A stretch of DNA of 41,595 nucleotides, from the NCBI RefSeq assembly GCF_003611675.1, contig NZ_RAWA01000034.1, positions 1 to 41,595 of the forward strand. The letters run 5' to 3'. Of this stretch, positions 1 to 10,200 are shown piece after piece. The position numbers and the translations under genes are program-made. The notes below the pieces were generated by a model. It was not told where the DNA came from. It saw nothing but the letters and a program-made list of their open reading frames with translations, and searched no databases. Position 1 is the stretch's first letter, and every line of letters starts with the position of its first letter. Source of the DNA: Corallococcus sp. CA053C. GTDB taxonomy: Bacteria; Myxococcota; Myxococcia; Myxococcales; Myxococcaceae.

Positions 1-955
1 CCTCCGAGAGCCGGCGGTTGACGCGGCGGGTGAACAGCGCGCCCAGCGCCAGCAGCACCCCGAGGGCGGCCGCGACGGACATGAGCACCGTACGCCGCAG
101 CTGCCGCACCGGGGCCAGCGCCTGGGACTCGTCCACCGTCACGACGACGTCCATCCCCAGCGCGATGGGCACCCGGGCCACGCTCACCCGGCGCGCGGGG
201 TTCGTCACGTGGAAGCTGCGCGCGGCCTCCGGGTCGCGGGGCGTCGAAGCGTGGGGCCCCGCCAGCAGCTCCGGCTCCAGCGCCTTCATGCGCCGCTCCG
301 GCTGGGAGCTGGCGAGCACGCGCCCCTCGGCGTCCACCACGTCCAGCAGGGTCGGCCCCTCGCCCGCGCGCCGTCGCAGCAGCGCCTCCAGCTGGGTGAA
401 GACGACCTCCGCGAGCGCGTACGGCGCGGCCTCTCCGTCCGCCAGCTTCACCCCCACGGCCAGGGCCGTCCGCCCGCTGCCCGTGTGCACGTACGCGCTG
501 CCCAGCGCCGCCTGGCCCTTGCCACCGCCCCGGAGCGACTGCACCGGCAGCGCCTTCGCGAGCTGCACCAGCCGCTCCTCCTCGAAGCCCAGGTGGCCGT
601 TGCGCGCCTCCGTGCGGTACACGGCCTGCCCCAGCTGGCGTCCCTCCGCGTCCACCCTCACCACCGCGCTGATGGTCGGAGACTGGCCGTACAGCAGCGC
701 CAGTCCGCCGCGCACCTCGTCGGGCGTGGCGCGCTCCCAGTTGATGAGCTCCGCGGACCGGGCCAGGCCGTTGACGACCTCCATCAGGTTCGTGGCCACG
801 GCCTCCGCGGTGGCGGACGCGAGCGCGCGCTGCTTGTCGTCGATGTGCGAGACGACCTCGGCCTCCGCGCGCGACAGCAGCAGGAAGCCCACGGCGGCCA
901 GGGGCAGCACCGTCGCGGCGAGCATGAAGAGGATGAGCTGCTGGTAGAGCCTCAT
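1..955 (-). CDS. Membrane sensor protein with periplasmic domain, C-terminal part outside window (partial)
   Basis: The visible 318 residues start at an ATG only 10 bp after the stop of the upstream hybrid kinase, so the two are probably one operon. An N-terminal hydrophobic helix (about residues 8-27) is followed by about 260 mostly hydrophilic residues and a second transmembrane segment (about 288-308). A basic stretch (RRVNRRLSE) then enters the cytoplasm and the window ends. This is the plan of a Cache-like extracytoplasmic sensor. The missing part should be a HAMP/kinase, GGDEF or chemoreceptor output, and which one cannot be seen here. Its pairing with a soluble receiver-containing kinase suggests the two act in one signalling pathway. 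Coding sense and topology are clear; the sensor fold is inferred from layout only. Confidence 0.8.
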   Translation of the reverse strand, partial: MRLYQQLILFMLAATVLPLAAVGFLLLSRAEAEVVSHIDDKQRALASATAEAVATNLMEVVNGLARSAELINWERATPDEVRGGLALLYGQSPTISAVVRVDAEGRQLGQAVYRTEARNGHLGFEEERLVQLAKALPVQSLRGGGKGQAALGSAYVHTGSGRTALAVGVKLADGEAAPYALAEVVFTQLEALLRRRAGEGPTLLDVVDAEGRVLASSQPERRMKALEPELLAGPHASTPRDPEAARSFHVTNPARRVSVARVPIALGMDVVVTVDESQALAPVRQLRRTVLMSVAAALGVLLALGALFTRRVNRRLSE

Positions 956-965
956 CCGCAGCGTC

Positions 966-3900
966 TCATCCGGTGATGGACCGGACCACGCGCTCCACGT
1001 CGCTGCGCAGGAAGACGGAGCCCGGGATGGCCTTGGCCTTCTTCTTCATGTCCGCGGCCCGGCGCGCCAGCTCCGCGTGGTCATGCGCCATGCCGTCCGT
1101 CATCACCGCCACCACGGACACGCTCATGATGGGGAAGTGCCGCTTCTCCCCGAAGCGGTCCTCCGCCTCGATGTGGCCGCGCTCCCGGTCCTGCCGGTCG
1201 TAGTAGAGCGGGATGATCCGGTCGAACGCTTCGATGGCCCGCTGGCACACCCGGTCCACCGACTCCGTGGAGGTGATGAAGACGAAGTCGTCCCCCGCCA
1301 CGTGGCCGAGGAAGTCCCCGACGGCGCCCTCCTGCTGGAAGATCTCCCGCATCAGGTCGCCCGTCTGGCGCACCACGCCGTCCGCCTTCGCGAAGCCGTA
1401 GTAGTCGTTGTAGGCCTTGAGGTTGTCCAGGTCGAGGTAGCAGAACGCGAACGGCTGGCGCGCCGCGAGCCGCCGCTGCACCTCGCGCTCGATGGCGGTG
1501 GAGCCCGGCAGCTGCGTGGTGGGCGACGAGGACAGCTCCTGCTCCTTGCGCCGCAGCAGGCTCTCCACGCGCGCCCCCAGCTCCAGCGCGTCGAAGGGCT
1601 TGGTGATGTAGTCGTCGCCGCCCAGCTTCAGCGCGCGCACCTTGGAGGACGTCTCCGTGCGCGCGGAGATGAAGATGACGGAGATGTGGCCGCTGGCGCG
1701 CTCGGCCTTGATCTCCTCCAGGAACGCGAACCCGTCCCCGTCCGGCAGCGAGACCTCCAGCAGCACCGCGTCCGGGCGCCGCTCGCGCAACGAGCGCCGG
1801 CCCTCCTCCAGGCTGGCCGCGATGCCCACCTCGAAGCCCAGCCCCTCCAGCACCTCGCGGCAGATGGAGGCGATCTTCGCGTCGTCGTCCACCACCAGCA
1901 CGCGCCCGTGCTGCGCGCCGGCCCGGCCCCGCGACAGCGAGTCGACCGTGGCCAGCAGCTTGTCTCCCGCCAGGGGACGCACGAGGAACGCGTCGGCGCC
2001 GGCGCGGAAGGCGCGCTGGCGCTCGTCGAACGCGGAGGTGAGCAAGAGCGGCGCGCGGCGCGTCTCCGGATCATTGCGGAGGATCTCCGCCAGCCGCAGG
2101 CCGTCCACGTCCGGCAGCCGCACCGACACGAGCAGCACGTCCGGGTGCATGTTGCGCGCGGCGCTGATGCCCTCTTCCGCGGAGGCCGCCAGCCGGACCC
2201 GGTAGCCCCGGGCGCCCAGCAGCGCCTTCATGATGTGGCCCACCTCGGGCTCGCCCTCGATGACGAGCACCTTGCCGCGAGACTCCGGGCGCACCGGCTG
2301 CGGCGCGGGCAGCGTGTCCACGCCCTCCTGCGACAGCACCTCCTGGTGCGGCTCGGTGGGGAGCACGGCGATGAAGCGCACGCCGTTGGGGGACGGCTCG
2401 CACCAGATGCGGCCGCCGTGGGCCTCCACGATGTTGCGGCAGATGGCCAGACCCAGGCCGGTGCCGCGCACGGTGCGGTTCGCCTGGGTGCGGGCCTGCT
2501 CGAAACGGTCGAAGATGCGCTCCAGGCTGTCCTCGGCGATGGGGTCGCCGCTGTTCCAGCAGGAGAGCACCACGTAGCCCGGCAGGCTGGACGTGGCGCG
2601 CAGCTCCACGCGCACCTCGCCGCCCTCGGGGGTGAACTTCACCGCGTTGTTGAGCAGGTTGTTGAGCACCTGGTTCACGCGGTTGGGGTCCACCATGGCG
2701 CGCAGCGGGTGCTGCGGCAGCAGCGGCACCACGCGCACGCGCTTCTCCGCGAAGGCGGGGCCGTACTTCTCCACCACGCGCTGGACGAGCTCTTCCAGGT
2801 AGATGCGCTCGAAGCTCATCCGCAGCCGGCCCTGCGCGAACTTCGACAGGTCCAACAGGTCGTCGACGATGCCGTTGAGCTTCTCGGCGGAGTCCTTGGC
2901 GAGCGACAGGTACCGGTGCTGCCGCTCGTTGATGTCCCCGGCCATCCGGTTGAGCACCAGGTCCAGCGCCCCGGTGATGGACGTGAGCGGCGTGCGCAGC
3001 TCGTGGCTGACCATGGAGACGAACGCGTCCTTGCGCTCCTCCAGCCGCTTCTGGTCGGTGATGTCGCGCAGCACCACGCACACGCCGCGCAGGGTGCCGC
3101 GCGCGTCGTTCACCGGCGTCACGGTGGTCTGCACGGTGCGCTCGAAGAGCTTCACGTCCTCGCGCAGGACCTGGTGGCCGCTGTACTCCAGGTTGCGCAC
3201 CAGCTGGAACGGCTGGAAGCCCAGGCGCTCCTCCAACAGCCGGCTGGTAGGCCCCTGCGCTTCCTCGCTCGCGTGCAGGATGCGGCGCGCGGCGGGGTTC
3301 ATCACCACGATGTCGTTCTTCTCGTCGGTGAGCACCACGCCGTCCGCCATGGACGCGACCATGCGCTCCATGCGGTGGCGGGCCTCCTCCTCCGCCGAGC
3401 GCAGCGACTGGATGGCGTCCGCCGTCTGGTTGGCGAGCACGTCCAGCAGCAGCCCATCGTCCTCGGTGAACGCGTCCGCGCGGTGGGAGAACAGCGACAG
3501 CATGCCCACGGGCCGGCCGCCGGCGGTGAGGTTCACCGTGAGCTGGTTCGGGTAGACGACGGGCGACGCCGCGTCCTGGGTGGTGGTGCCGGTGACGCGG
3601 GTGATGACGCGGTCCTCGGGCAGGGACAGGCCGCTGCTCTTGCGGTACGCGCCGAGCATGGACTCCTTGACGCCCAGCAGGGCCTGCTCCCCCACGTTGC
3701 CGATGCACCGCAGCCGCAGCGTCGCGCCGCGCGAACCTTCCGGGGCAATCAGGGCGGCGCCGCAGTCGTACGGCAGCACGCGGGCCACGGCGGTGAGCAC
3801 GCGGTCGATGATGGCGTCGTAGCTGGCGGGGTCGTTGGCGCTGGCGCGGCTGACTTCGTAGAGGACGAAGAGGGCCTCCACGCGCTGGTGGAGCTGGCGG

Positions 3901-4328
3901 ATCAGCCGCTCCTTGTCCTTCTTGAGCTGCGCGTACTCCACCGCGTTCTTCACGGTGATGAGCAGGTCGTTCACGTCCCAGGGCTTGGTGACGTAGCGGT
4001 ACACCTGCCCCTGGTTGATGGCCGCGATGATGTCCTGCGGGTCGGTGTAGGCGGTGAGCAGCAGCGTGGTGACGTCCAGGCCTTCGGCGCGGGCCGCGGT
4101 GACGAGTTCGATGCCCGTCATCTCCGGCATGCGCTGGTCCGTGACGAGGACGTCCACGGTCTCGGTGCGCAGGACTTCCAGGGCTGCCTTGCCGGTAGGC
4201 GCCGTGAGGACGCGGTAACGCCGCTGGAACATCCGGCTGAGGATGTCGAGGACGTCGGCCTCGTCATCAACGAAGAGCAGCGTGTGGCGGAGGTCGGACA
4301 CGGCGGCCCAAGTGTACGCCGAGATCAA
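966..4328 (-). CDS. Hybrid histidine kinase REC-GAF-PAS-HisKA-HATPase-REC-REC-GGDEF-like
   Basis: A soluble 1120-residue kinase. Domains in order: receiver (about 15-130; acidic pair D21/D22, phospho-acceptor D64, K115), linker helix, GAF (about 155-305), PAS (about 318-425), HisKA with H442 in the SHELRTPL motif, HATPase (N-box around N557-N561, G2 box RGTGLGLAI 621-629), two more receivers (686-800 and 809-925), and a C-terminal GGDEF-like domain (945-1110). Receiver 2 has Ser735 where the phosphorylatable Asp should be, and Arg784 replaces the conserved Lys. Receiver 3 keeps its acidic pocket and K910 but has Glu858 at the acceptor position. The GGDEF signature reads AGDDF (1011-1015) with no RxxD inhibitory site, so diguanylate cyclase activity is doubtful and nucleotide binding is an alternative. 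The TTG start is preceded by GAGGGAG; a GTG at 4301 is the alternative. Divergent from lexA. Confidence 0.93.
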   Translation of the reverse strand: MISAYTWAAVSDLRHTLLFVDDEADVLDILSRMFQRRYRVLTAPTGKAALEVLRTETVDVLVTDQRMPEMTGIELVTAARAEGLDVTTLLLTAYTDPQDIIAAINQGQVYRYVTKPWDVNDLLITVKNAVEYAQLKKDKERLIRQLHQRVEALFVLYEVSRASANDPASYDAIIDRVLTAVARVLPYDCGAALIAPEGSRGATLRLRCIGNVGEQALLGVKESMLGAYRKSSGLSLPEDRVITRVTGTTTQDAASPVVYPNQLTVNLTAGGRPVGMLSLFSHRADAFTEDDGLLLDVLANQTADAIQSLRSAEEEARHRMERMVASMADGVVLTDEKNDIVVMNPAARRILHASEEAQGPTSRLLEERLGFQPFQLVRNLEYSGHQVLREDVKLFERTVQTTVTPVNDARGTLRGVCVVLRDITDQKRLEERKDAFVSMVSHELRTPLTSITGALDLVLNRMAGDINERQHRYLSLAKDSAEKLNGIVDDLLDLSKFAQGRLRMSFERIYLEELVQRVVEKYGPAFAEKRVRVVPLLPQHPLRAMVDPNRVNQVLNNLLNNAVKFTPEGGEVRVELRATSSLPGYVVLSCWNSGDPIAEDSLERIFDRFEQARTQANRTVRGTGLGLAICRNIVEAHGGRIWCEPSPNGVRFIAVLPTEPHQEVLSQEGVDTLPAPQPVRPESRGKVLVIEGEPEVGHIMKALLGARGYRVRLAASAEEGISAARNMHPDVLLVSVRLPDVDGLRLAEILRNDPETRRAPLLLTSAFDERQRAFRAGADAFLVRPLAGDKLLATVDSLSRGRAGAQHGRVLVVDDDAKIASICREVLEGLGFEVGIAASLEEGRRSLRERRPDAVLLEVSLPDGDGFAFLEEIKAERASGHISVIFISARTETSSKVRALKLGGDDYITKPFDALELGARVESLLRRKEQELSSSPTTQLPGSTAIEREVQRRLAARQPFAFCYLDLDNLKAYNDYYGFAKADGVVRQTGDLMREIFQQEGAVGDFLGHVAGDDFVFITSTESVDRVCQRAIEAFDRIIPLYYDRQDRERGHIEAEDRFGEKRHFPIMSVSVVAVMTDGMAHDHAELARRAADMKKKAKAIPGSVFLRSDVERVVRSITG

Positions 4329-4400
4329 CGCGCTCCCTCAAGAAGCGAGAAAGACAGGTCTCCGCCGGCACGCACGGTATGGGTGGGGGCACTGAACGGA

Positions 4401-4429
4401 TTGACTCTACACGTATGTTCAGGAAGCAT
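4401..4429 (+). promoter_or_regulatory. Putative lexA promoter with operator in the spacer
   Basis: TTGACT at 4401-4406 matches the -35 consensus at five of six positions. A 17-bp spacer then leads to AAGCAT (4424-4429), a weak -10. The LexA operator fills exactly this spacer, so bound repressor would exclude RNA polymerase. The -10 assignment is uncertain. Confidence 0.4.
4407..4423 (+). promoter_or_regulatory. LexA operator (SOS box, myxobacterial type)
   Basis: The sequence CTACACGTATGTTCAGG agrees at 16 of 17 positions with the Myxococcus xanthus LexA-binding consensus CTRHAMRYBYGTTCAGS; only the ninth base (A instead of C/G/T) deviates. It lies 72 bp before the lexA ATG and 78 bp before the start of the divergent kinase gene. 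This is autoregulation of lexA, and the site could also touch the divergent promoter. Confidence 0.88.
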
Positions 4430-4495
4430 GGGGTACTGAAATTCTGTTGCCCGGTCCGTGGGAGCAGGCGGACAGGCGAGCGAAGGAGTGCGGCC

Positions 4496-5164
4496 ATGGA
4501 AGAACTCACGGAGCGCCAGCGCGAGATCCTGACCTTCATCGTGAAGGAGACGGAGAACCGAGGCTTCCCCCCGACCATCCGGGAGATTGGGGAGCACATG
4601 GACATCCGCTCGACCAACGGGGTGAACGACCACCTGAAAGCCCTGGAGCGCAAGGGGTACCTGACACGGGGCGAGCAGCAGAGTCGCTCGCTGGTGCCGA
4701 CCAAGCGGGCGCGGCTGTTGTTGGGGCTGGGGATGAAGAGCAAGGACTCCGGGATGGTGGAAATTCCCCTGCTCGGCCGTGTGGCGGCGGGTGCGCCGGC
4801 CTTGGCGCAGGAGAACATGGAGGACTCGGTCAAGATCGACAGCTTCCTCCTGGGCGGGGTGAACGGCCGTGAGGTGTTCGCGCTCCGGGTGAAGGGGCAG
4901 TCGATGATCGACGACGGCATCCACGACGGGGACTACCTCTTCGTGAAGAAGACGCCGTCGGCGCAGCCCGGGGAGATCGTCGTGGCGCTCATCGAGGACG
5001 AGGCCACGGTGAAGCGCTATTACCCGGAGACGGACCGCATCCGCTTCCAGCCGGCGAACGCGACGATGCAGCCCATCTACGTGAACCGCACCGACTTCCG
5101 CTCCACGATGATTCTGGGCCAGGTCGTGGGCGTGTACCGGAAGCTGCAGGGCGGCCGGACTTAA
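4496..5164 (+). CDS. lexA: LexA SOS transcriptional repressor
   Basis: This 222-residue protein has the complete LexA plan. The N-terminal winged helix-turn-helix begins LTERQREIL and contains [12 protein letters not shown]. The autocleavage bond is Ala98-Gly99 within GRVAAGAP. The latent peptidase has catalytic Ser136 (GQSM) and Lys173 (ATVKRYY). It represses DNA-damage genes until RecA filaments stimulate self-cleavage. The chosen ATG begins the conserved MEELTERQ and has GGAG 7 bp upstream; the same frame is open further upstream, but that stretch covers the operator and is not coding. It is convergent with the Imm11 gene cluster, separated by a strong hairpin. The gene shows no oddity; autoregulation is predicted from the upstream operator. 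Confidence 0.98.
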   Translation: MEELTERQREILTFIVKETENRGFPPTIREIGEHMDIRSTNGVNDHLKALERKGYLTRGEQQSRSLVPTKRARLLLGLGMKSKDSGMVEIPLLGRVAAGAPALAQENMEDSVKIDSFLLGGVNGREVFALRVKGQSMIDDGIHDGDYLFVKKTPSAQPGEIVVALIEDEATVKRYYPETDRIRFQPANATMQPIYVNRTDFRSTMILGQVVGVYRKLQGGRT

Positions 5165-5175
5165 GTCCGTTGCCG

Positions 5176-5212
5176 TGACGCCGCCCGGGACGTGTGCCCG
5201 GGCGGGGCGTCA
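5176..5212. terminator. Strong hairpin between convergent lexA and Imm11 gene 1
   Basis: The two arms TGACGCC-GCCCGGG (5176-5189) and CCCGGGC-GG-GGCGTCA (5197-5212) pair over 14 bp, with a 2-nt bulge and a 7-nt loop. It follows the lexA stop by 11 bp and includes the stop codon of the minus-strand gene, so it can serve both transcripts. There is no U-tract, as is common in high-G+C genomes. Confidence 0.7.
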
Positions 5213-5776
5213 GACCGGGGTGAAGCGCACGCCCGTGGCGCGAAGGCGTTCAAGGGCGTGCTTGAGGTCCTCGGAGACGATGAGGGTTCCCGCCCAACCT
5301 TCCGGTCGGAAGACCTTGGCGCTCCCGACCTGCGTCGTGTCGATGTGCAGGTCATCCACGGCGTAGTACTTCCCAACCTTCTCAGGCACGCCGTCATCGG
5401 CGGTCCAGAACTGGACCTGAGACCTCTGCTCGTCGATGCAGCGGATGCGCTTCGTGGCCACCAGGACGAGGAATTGATCCGGTTGGCCCTCGATGTCCGC
5501 GGGGATGAGCTGGACATCTTCGGGGGCAAGCTCCGCGAAGAGCTTCGCGACACGAACGTGGACGACCGGCACGAGGAGCGCGGTCTGGGTGAAGTCGAGC
5601 GCCTGTCCCGGATGTTCAACCGGGATTCTCAACCGTCCTTCGACCTGGACCGACTGCCCCCGATTGAAGAGACGCGGATCCTCCAGCTCATGGCCCTGCG
5701 CATCCACGGGGTCATCCAGGTGCCAGCGACCGGAGAGGGTGACGTCGTCGGACAGTTCGAAATACCGAGGATGCAT
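5210..5776 (-). CDS. Imm11-family immunity protein, copy 1
   Basis: A 188-residue protein of the Imm11 family (formerly DUF1629), which in myxobacteria usually sits beside polymorphic toxin genes and is thought to neutralise the toxin inside the producer. It is the last of three tandem paralogues. It shares with copy 3 a FAELAPEDVQLIP block, a central VATK-I-CIDEQ segment, EKVG-YY and the C-terminal SED-KHALER-ATG-RF ending. The ATG at 5776 was chosen over a GTG at 5806 because it gives the same length and the same N-terminal P-RYF start as the other two copies. The 33-bp gap after copy 2 fits cotranscription. Family assignment comes from sequence pattern and context; the actual toxin target is unknown. 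Confidence 0.85.
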   Translation of the reverse strand: MHPRYFELSDDVTLSGRWHLDDPVDAQGHELEDPRLFNRGQSVQVEGRLRIPVEHPGQALDFTQTALLVPVVHVRVAKLFAELAPEDVQLIPADIEGQPDQFLVLVATKRIRCIDEQRSQVQFWTADDGVPEKVGKYYAVDDLHIDTTQVGSAKVFRPEGWAGTLIVSEDLKHALERLRATGVRFTPV

Positions 5777-5809
5777 CGCCGCAAACAGGCCCTCTCTAGG
5801 AATCACGGC

Positions 5810-6379
5810 CTATACCTCGACGAACCGCACTCCGGACGCAGGGATGCGCTCCAGAGCGGATTTGATGTCCTCGGAGACAATGAGGGCGATGGACCAGCCC
5901 CACGTCCGGAACACCTGTGCATCACCGACCTTCGCTGGATCGATGCGCATTCCGTCAACATCGCGGTATTGGCCCACCCTGTCTGGCCGACCATCTTGAG
6001 GCGTCCAATAGATCACCTCATCGGATGCAGCATCATCGATGCATCGAATGAGTCGTGTGGCGACGAGGATGGAGTGTGGCTTCGAATGTCCACGAATCTC
6101 CACGGAAACGAGCTGAATCTCCGGGTCCGCATGCGCAGAGAAGACCGCGGCGACACGGGAGCTGACAACGGGCGTGCTGAACCCAGCGAGAGAGAAGTCG
6201 AGGGGCAGTCCTGAATGCTCAACAGGGATGTAGAGGCGATGCGCTACCTGCACGGCCCGCCCCTCCCTGAACATCCACGGGTCATCCACCTCATGCCCGA
6301 CTTCATCCTGAGGTATTCCCAGCTCCCACCGTCCTGGTACGAAGACGTCGTCGATGAGCCGGAAATAGCGTTGTGACAT
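5810..6379 (-). CDS. Imm11-family immunity protein, copy 2
   Basis: A 189-residue paralogue of the flanking genes with the same order of blocks: RYFRLIDDV at the N-terminus, a VATRLIRCIDD centre, then ID-AKVG, VFRTWGW and SEDIKSALER near the C-terminus. It is the most diverged of the three. The FAELAPEDVQLIP block of copies 1 and 3 reads FSAHADPEIQLVS here, which suggests it may recognise a different toxin variant. It starts 12 bp after the stop of copy 3, so the two are almost certainly cotranscribed. No membrane segment or signal peptide is seen, consistent with a cytosolic immunity role. Confidence 0.84.
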   Translation of the reverse strand: MSQRYFRLIDDVFVPGRWELGIPQDEVGHEVDDPWMFREGRAVQVAHRLYIPVEHSGLPLDFSLAGFSTPVVSSRVAAVFSAHADPEIQLVSVEIRGHSKPHSILVATRLIRCIDDAASDEVIYWTPQDGRPDRVGQYRDVDGMRIDPAKVGDAQVFRTWGWSIALIVSEDIKSALERIPASGVRFVEV

Positions 6380-6391
6380 TCGTTGCGCTTT

Positions 6392-6958
6392 CTAGACCTG
6401 CGTGAAGCGCATGCCCGTGGCATGGATGCGCTCCAAAGCATGCTTGATGTCTTCAGAGACGATGAGCGCGAGGTCCCAGCCTGCCGTCCGGAATACCTTG
6501 GTGGCTCCGACTTTCGCAGGGTCGATGCGGAGATGATCCACCGAGTAGTACTGGCCCACCTTCTCCGGAAGCCCGTCCTCTTCACGCCAGAACTGGATCC
6601 TCGACGCCTGCTCATCGATGCAGAGGATGAGCTTTGTCGCGACGAGGATGACGTATTGCTCTGGCTTGCCTTCGATGTTGACGGGGATGAGCTGGACGTC
6701 CTCCGGTGCGAGTTCCGCGAAGACAGAAGCTACCCGGACGTGAACGACAGGAGTCAGGCCCACGCCTGCGGTCGAGAAGTCCCGTGACATTCCGGGCTCG
6801 TCGATGGGAACGGTCAGTCGGCCGGGGGCTGACAGTGAGCGACCCGCGCGAAACTGCCAGGGGTCTTCAACCTCCTGGCCTTGTTCGTCGTTGGGATCAC
6901 CTAGGGACCAGGCCCCAGCCTGGACGTCTTCGGTCAGCCTGAAGTAGCGAAGAGGCAT
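6392..6958 (-). CDS. Imm11-family immunity protein, copy 3 (nearest the toxin remnant)
   Basis: A 188-residue Imm11-family protein with the full set of family blocks: PLRYFRLTEDV start, FAELAPEDVQLIP, a central VATKLILCIDEQ segment, EKVGQYY, ID-AKVG and the SEDIKHALERIHATG ending. It begins 24 bp after the stop of the truncated AHH toxin tail, which is the normal position of the cognate immunity gene in an AHH-Imm11 pair. It is closer to copy 1 than to copy 2. It looks intact even though its toxin partner is not, so it may persist as an orphan antidote against neighbours' toxins. That last point is inference. Confidence 0.86.
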   Translation of the reverse strand: MPLRYFRLTEDVQAGAWSLGDPNDEQGQEVEDPWQFRAGRSLSAPGRLTVPIDEPGMSRDFSTAGVGLTPVVHVRVASVFAELAPEDVQLIPVNIEGKPEQYVILVATKLILCIDEQASRIQFWREEDGLPEKVGQYYSVDHLRIDPAKVGATKVFRTAGWDLALIVSEDIKHALERIHATGMRFTQV

Positions 6959-6982
6959 CGCGGGCCTGGGCTTTCAGCCGCC

Positions 6983-7243
6983 TCAAGTGATGAGGAGGCT
7001 CAGTTCTGTTCCGTGGCTGGATACTTCCCTCGCCAGCACTTCCAGGGCCCTGGTCAGGGCCACATGGCACTCTTCGACCGTCCGACAGTTCGCGGTGGAG
7101 TTGTTGAGTCGCTCCAGCACGAGCTCATGGTAGCGCTGGGGATGCGGCCCGCGATGCCCAGCGACCTCGACGATGTTTTCCGGGTCCTTCAACTCCATCC
7201 CCGCCTTTCGGAAGACCCGTTTTAAGTCAGGCTCGGTCAGGCA
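6983..7243 (-). pseudogene. C-terminal remnant of an AHH-type nuclease toxin
   Basis: An ATG-initiated reading frame of 71 codons starts at 7198, but toxin-like sequence continues in frame upstream to 7243, where a TGA (7244-7246) blocks it. The text FRKAGMELKDPENIV followed by GHRGPHPQRYHELVLERL matches the end of the AHH domain (HNH/endonuclease VII superfamily) found at the tips of myxobacterial polymorphic toxins. The upstream half of the domain, including the name-giving His-His motif, and all delivery domains are absent. The fragment lies directly downstream of the low-G+C Roco gene and upstream of three Imm11 genes. It is probably non-toxic as it stands; whether the 71-residue piece is still translated is unknown. 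Confidence 0.75.
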
Positions 7244-7287
7244 TCACCACCCACCCAAAGCGACGTCAAAGTGAGGTACGAACCGAC

Positions 7288-10200
7288 TCAATCAGCTCCG
7301 CCACTTCTCGTCTCTATAGCCGACACAATCTCGCGATAACTTGAGCTCCGATGAGACTCAACACTGCGAGCATTCATATCACGAAGAATGCCTGCAATTC
7401 TCGCCATAGCCACACGAACCCTTCGATAGAAGCTAATCTCCTCCTGAATCCACCCAAGATCGGTCGACTCAACCTCCTTCAATTTCAAATCAAGCTCCCG
7501 GATCTTTTCCTCCCAATACTTAACATAATCAATGACGCCCACAGGACTGAATACCCCGGCATCGGGCAACAAAACGGGGAAAATCCGCCCTCTAAAATCC
7601 TCCGAAGACGCCAATTCCGTCAACTCAAACATACAGCTCGGCGACTCAAGGTACTTCTTCCCAACAACCACAACAACATATCTTCCACGCCCAAGCCTTC
7701 GCATGAACTCACGAATCGAATCCCGATAACCCACCTCATTTTTGTCTCGCAGGAGTTTAATATTTTTCCCTAGAAACGCCCGTTCAAGACCGTCAACAAC
7801 CTCCTCACTCTCCCCACCCCAGGCATACGAAACAAAGACCTCTCGCAAGACCACATCAGACATGACTCCCCCAACGCTCGAAACCCTTGGAGCCATCGCG
7901 GCCCCGGAAACCCGCTCAACAATTTCCTCAACCCCACCCTGACGCCCAGGCAAAGTCTCCTCAATCAAAGACCGGGCATCAACAAGCTCATAACTCAACT
8001 GACATTGAATACCGCGACCATCTCGGGCAAACCTGCGCAATACGTCAAAAACATACATCTCAGGCGAAACAGATCGAGCGCAGATTGAACATCGACAAGG
8101 AACGAGAGTTTTACATCGGAGCTTGCGAAAGCCACCATGAATACGCAAAATCTCGTTATCAACAATCGCCATCAGCTCGCGGGGATATGCCCCGAAAACC
8201 CTGACTGAAATTTGGCGGCGCGCATACTCTTCGACAATCTCACAGCGAACACCATCTCGCTCGAGAACAACGCCACTCCGCCAAACCAACGATTGATCCG
8301 CTATCAACTGATGCAAACCCACGATCAATCGAGTAACGATGCCCTTGGGCATAAACTCATACTCATACTTAACGACCACCCCCCCTGCGGGTCGAGACTC
8401 GGGGCTCGGAGCCGCAGACCCAAGCAATTGCGGCGCAATATACGTACCTCCCCCCTCCAATCGATAGCACAGCCGGAAACGCATCATCAACTGAAGCAAC
8501 TCGTGATGAACAGGCGCGTACTCTGGTTCCGACCAAATACGGCCAAGATCTCCTGACGAGAAGCGCCCTTTCCGAGAAAGCACCACAGAATCATCAAGAA
8601 CCCTATAGACCGCATCCGTCCCCCACTTAGGCTTCAGAATAACAATGCCTTTGAGAACTGGATCATCCTGAAAGTGCACACAAATGCCAAGATCGTGAAG
8701 ATACCCACCAAGCTGGATCTTATCCTCATGGCGAGTAAATCCATGGCCTTCACAGATTCGCAGGTATTCATCGAGCGAGATGTAGTTCCGAGTGTCGCGC
8801 TCTAGAGCCTCACGAACGCGCCGCCATGTCGTCGGCAGTGCTTCTCCAATATGAGGAAGCCCTTCCAAATGATGTCGGACAGTCCGAACAACATCCTCAA
8901 GGCCACGATTTCCATTCAGATTCGCAGCCATTACTTCACGCAAACCTGGAAACCTACCTCTAACGCCAGCCTCATCCATGTCGCGCCGACGATCTTGCTT
9001 CTCGTTCATCACCACAATAATTGGACTGCCCTCACTCAACAACTCAACAACACTCAACCAATAATAGAAATCCGTATCTTCTTTTCTGCTGTCTGAGACC
9101 AGAACATACACAGAACGACGCGTAAGGAAAAACTGGTGCGTCGAATGATAAATCTCCTGGCCACCAAAGTCCCATATATTGACATGAAAATCCCGAACAA
9201 AAGGCACAGGCGAAGCCCCACTCCTTGGGCGAATGCTCGCAGGGAAACTCCACCTCAAAACATCAATCCCCTCCGTAGATTTTTCCTCAGGGCGAAGCTC
9301 ATATTCTGGTTTTAAGATTTTATTCGCGAGGGAGGTTTTTCCAGCTCCAGGCTCGCCCACAATAATCAACTTGGCTTCACACAGATAGTCCGTCCCAACC
9401 TCTGCTCTCTGACGCCAGTAGTTCTTTATTGCACCAACGCCCTGAGCAACAACCTCCTCTGGAGGAGTCTGAATCGGCTGACCGGAAACATTCAACTCGC
9501 TCAAATCTGCAAGACTTAGAATGTCCGCCCCCACTTCACGAATGCGCCCCCGCCTGCGCTTGGCCCCAACAATGGGGACATGCCCATAGATCCATGAAAT
9601 CGAACGTTCTTCGCCCGAAGAGGCAATGCTCAACGACTGAAGTTGCTTCAACTCAAACAAAACAGCTGGCATCCTCTTGAACAGATTATTATTCAGATGA
9701 ACCCACTTCAGATTCGAATTCTTTGCCATCGCCATCGGCAGATCCGAGATGAAGTTGTCATTTACTACAAAGCTTCTCAAGTTCGAGAGACGGCCAATTG
9801 CTCTCGGGATGTTTCGAATCTTATTGTATCCGACACCCAGAGTCTCAAGCTCGGAAAAATCGAATACCCAGTCTGGTATAAATCCGATCCCAGTATCGCT
9901 AACGGCTAAATCCCTAAGATTCTCTAAAGCTGCAAGCTCAGAAGGCAATGAATTGATTTGATTCCCAATCAAATCGAGCCGCTCCAGGCTTTTGAACTTT
10001 GACACAGCCGCAGGAACTTGAACCAGCCCTACATGAAATAGGCTAAGGTTCTTTATGTGCGGCTGATCACCAAGCAGAACATCTAGGGCCCTGTCGATTT
10101 CGGCAGGCAAGAAATCAATTCCACTTTCATCTTGACCGAAATCGACAATCTCCAGCCGAGGGAATGAACCGAGTTCATGGACTGCGTCCTTGAAATATGG

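Noticed and set aside
1077..4439. A 1120-codon open frame on the plus strand opposite the hybrid kinase
   Set aside because: Its product is His/Arg/Val/Gln-rich and without domain pattern. It is the usual antisense shadow of a high-G+C gene, and the minus frame has a full kinase.
4379..4495. Longer LexA with 39 extra N-terminal residues
   Set aside because: The extension would translate the LexA operator and promoter; the family start MEELTERQ follows the ATG at 4496.
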